Shown here one piece after another: positions 5,742 to 6,669 of a stretch of 6,669 nt of DNA. Source of the DNA: Chromatiales bacterium (GTDB lineage Bacteria; Pseudomonadota; Gammaproteobacteria; JACCYU01); contig JAPSGG010000082.1 in NCBI GenBank assembly GCA_031177845.1, positions 1 through 6,669 on the forward strand. Direction: 5' to 3'. Below the pieces are notes generated by a model that worked only from the letters and a program-made list of their open reading frames with translations, was not told the origin of the DNA and ran no database searches. The translations under genes were made by a program, and so were the position numbers. Numbering within the stretch: position 1 is the stretch's first letter; each line of letters begins with the position of its first letter.

Positions 5742-6435
5742 ACAAACCCCGCATCGGCCGGTAGGGGGTGCGGCGCGTGCGGTCATGCTCGTGCATGCGG
5801 TAGCGCACGAAGGCATCCACGTCGCGAAAGAGCATAAAGGGATTGCCCTCCGCCTGCTCCTGCAAGGTCGAGGTCGGCTGCTCGGCATAGTTATGGCCAG
5901 GGTGGATCACGATCTCGCGCGGTAGATTCTCCTTCAGCCGCTTGAGCGTTGCGTACATCTCTTCCGGATCGCCGCCGCTCAAATCGCAGCGGCCGCAGCC
6001 GAACACGAACAAGGTATCGCCGGTGATTAGGTCATTGCCCATCCGGTAGCAGGCCGAGCCGGGCGTGTGACCGGGTGTGTGCAGGATCTCGATTTCCGTC
6101 TCACCTAGCCGTATGTGGTCGCCGCCATCGTGCAACTGAGGGCGCTCCAGTTCGCGATTCCAGAACTCCGCTTCGGACCTGAGCAGGTGCAGCCGGGCGT
6201 CGGAATGCTCGAGGATTTCCCCCACGCCGTTCACATGGTCATTATGACTATGGGTCAGCAGGACGTCGGTAATGCGTGCGCCTCGCTGGTCCGCCAGCTC
6301 GGTGATTCTGCTGACCTCCCAGGCAGGGTCTACTACCGCAGCGGTATTGGTGGCATGGTCCTGAACCAGATACACGAAGTTTTCCATGGGCCCTAGTTCC
6401 AAGGCGTGGATCGAATAGGATCGGGCGTCGGACAT
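5740..6435 (-). CDS. Metallo-beta-lactamase-fold hydrolase, glyoxalase-II-like (COG0491)
   Basis: This 231-residue enzyme has the full set of metal ligands of the fold: H62, H64, D66 and H67 in THSHNDHVNG, H123 in PGHTPGS, D140 in GDTLF, and H181 in HPGHNY. It should bind a two-metal centre and hydrolyse a thioester or similar bond. The layout resembles short hydroxyacylglutathione hydrolases (glyoxalase II) and persulfide dioxygenases. The segment GCGRCDLSGGDPEEMY (146-161) and the C-terminal NPFMLFRDVDAFVRYR suggest a stand-alone glyoxalase-II-like branch, but the substrate cannot be fixed from sequence. The ATG at 6435 is chosen because GAGGTGA (6447-6441) lies 5 bases upstream and the protein then begins MSDARSYSIHALELGPMENF, normal for the family. 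An in-frame GTG at 6540 would add 35 residues without family character. No signal peptide is seen, so it is probably cytosolic. It is transcribed toward the small protein gene and is a single-gene unit. Confidence 0.92.
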   Translation of the reverse strand: MSDARSYSIHALELGPMENFVYLVQDHATNTAAVVDPAWEVSRITELADQRGARITDVLLTHSHNDHVNGVGEILEHSDARLHLLRSEAEFWNRELERPQLHDGGDHIRLGETEIEILHTPGHTPGSACYRMGNDLITGDTLFVFGCGRCDLSGGDPEEMYATLKRLKENLPREIVIHPGHNYAEQPTSTLQEQAEGNPFMLFRDVDAFVRYRMHEHDRTRRTPYRPMRGL

Positions 6436-6542
6436 GACACTCACCTCGCGCGATTGCAAGTCTTGGGCGTCGCGGCTCGCACAGTACCGGTACCCTCTTT
6501 CCTGGGGCTTTCGTTTACTCGCTCGAGCGACACAATTCACTT

Positions 6543-6571
6543 CTTAAAAGGCACATTACTTACGTGGACAA
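6543..6571 (-). promoter_or_regulatory. Weak candidate promoter of the metallo-hydrolase gene
   Basis: On the minus strand TTGTCC (6571-6566) and TTTAAG (6548-6543) match -35 and -10 boxes at four of six bases each, with a 17-bp spacer. The start would be near 6536, giving a leader of about 100 nt before the ATG. The match is modest and the long leader makes other promoters possible. Confidence 0.3.
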
Positions 6572-6669
6572 CACGTTCTCGCCGGATGTTCCGAAGCCTG
6601 AGCTCTGAGGCCCACTTTTTGCCCCTACGGGCCCGGCACACACTTATAGATGTGGAAGGTCTGCCGGCC
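6572..6669. other. Upstream region of the hydrolase gene, no gene seen
   Basis: No coding frame is supported. A short GCCC-CTAC-GGGC hairpin (about 6621-6632) is preceded rather than followed by a T-run on the plus strand and by no T-run on the minus strand, so it is not a terminator in either direction. A divergent gene could begin beyond the window's end. Confidence 0.35.

Noticed and set aside
6436..6540. N-terminal extension of the hydrolase from a GTG at 6540
   Set aside because: The 35 extra residues are rich in R, K and Q with no family resemblance, while the ATG at 6435 has a good ribosome-binding site and a normal family N-terminus.
6616..6632. Hairpin next to a T-run near the window end
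   Set aside because: The T-run precedes the hairpin on the plus strand and appears as an A-run after it on the minus strand, so it does not fit an intrinsic terminator.

Overview
The window is a moderately GC-rich bacterial segment with five recognisable genes or gene remnants on the plus strand and one gene on the minus strand. The gene families (PAS-GAF-GAF hybrid histidine kinase, PA0069-type radical SAM protein, glyoxalase-II-like metallo-beta-lactamase-fold hydrolase) and the Shine-Dalgarno and sigma70-like signals suggest an environmental proteobacterium. This is an inference from gene content; no ribosomal or other phylogenetic marker is present.

Layout. Positions 1-73 are the last residues of a receiver domain from a gene that starts outside the window. 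It is followed by a 231-bp non-coding element bounded by a perfect 25-bp inverted repeat (71-301), then by a decayed receiver-domain remnant (about 355-750) carrying stops and frame changes. A 245-bp leader (751-995) holds a 13-bp palindrome and a 7-bp hairpin. It precedes an intact 887-residue soluble hybrid kinase (996-3659). Another intergenic element of the same repeat type (3667-3880) forms the immediate upstream region of a PA0069-family radical SAM gene (3889-4983). Next come a hairpin-rich intergenic stretch (4984-5194), a promoter, a 62-residue unrecognised small protein (5256-5444) and its intrinsic terminator. A third, degraded repeat pair (5603-5709) lies between this terminator and that of the convergent metallo-hydrolase gene (5740-6435, minus strand). 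Positions 6436-6669 are the leader and upstream region of that gene.

How the parts relate. The three receiver ends (1-73, 619-750, 3534-3659) are related to one another, and the first and second sit directly upstream of the complete kinase. This points to repeated duplication of hybrid-kinase or receiver genes, with the middle copy now dead. The kinase has no dedicated response regulator in the window, so its output partner is unknown. The radical SAM, small-protein and hydrolase genes appear to be independent transcription units; nothing shows a shared pathway.

I see no defence system, CRISPR array, transposase, tRNA or rRNA. The least ordinary content is the repeat family, whose arms are arrays of 9-nt CTCTGTGNT-like units in inverted pairs at three of the intergenic gaps, and a possible internal translation start inside the kinase that would release a free receiver.
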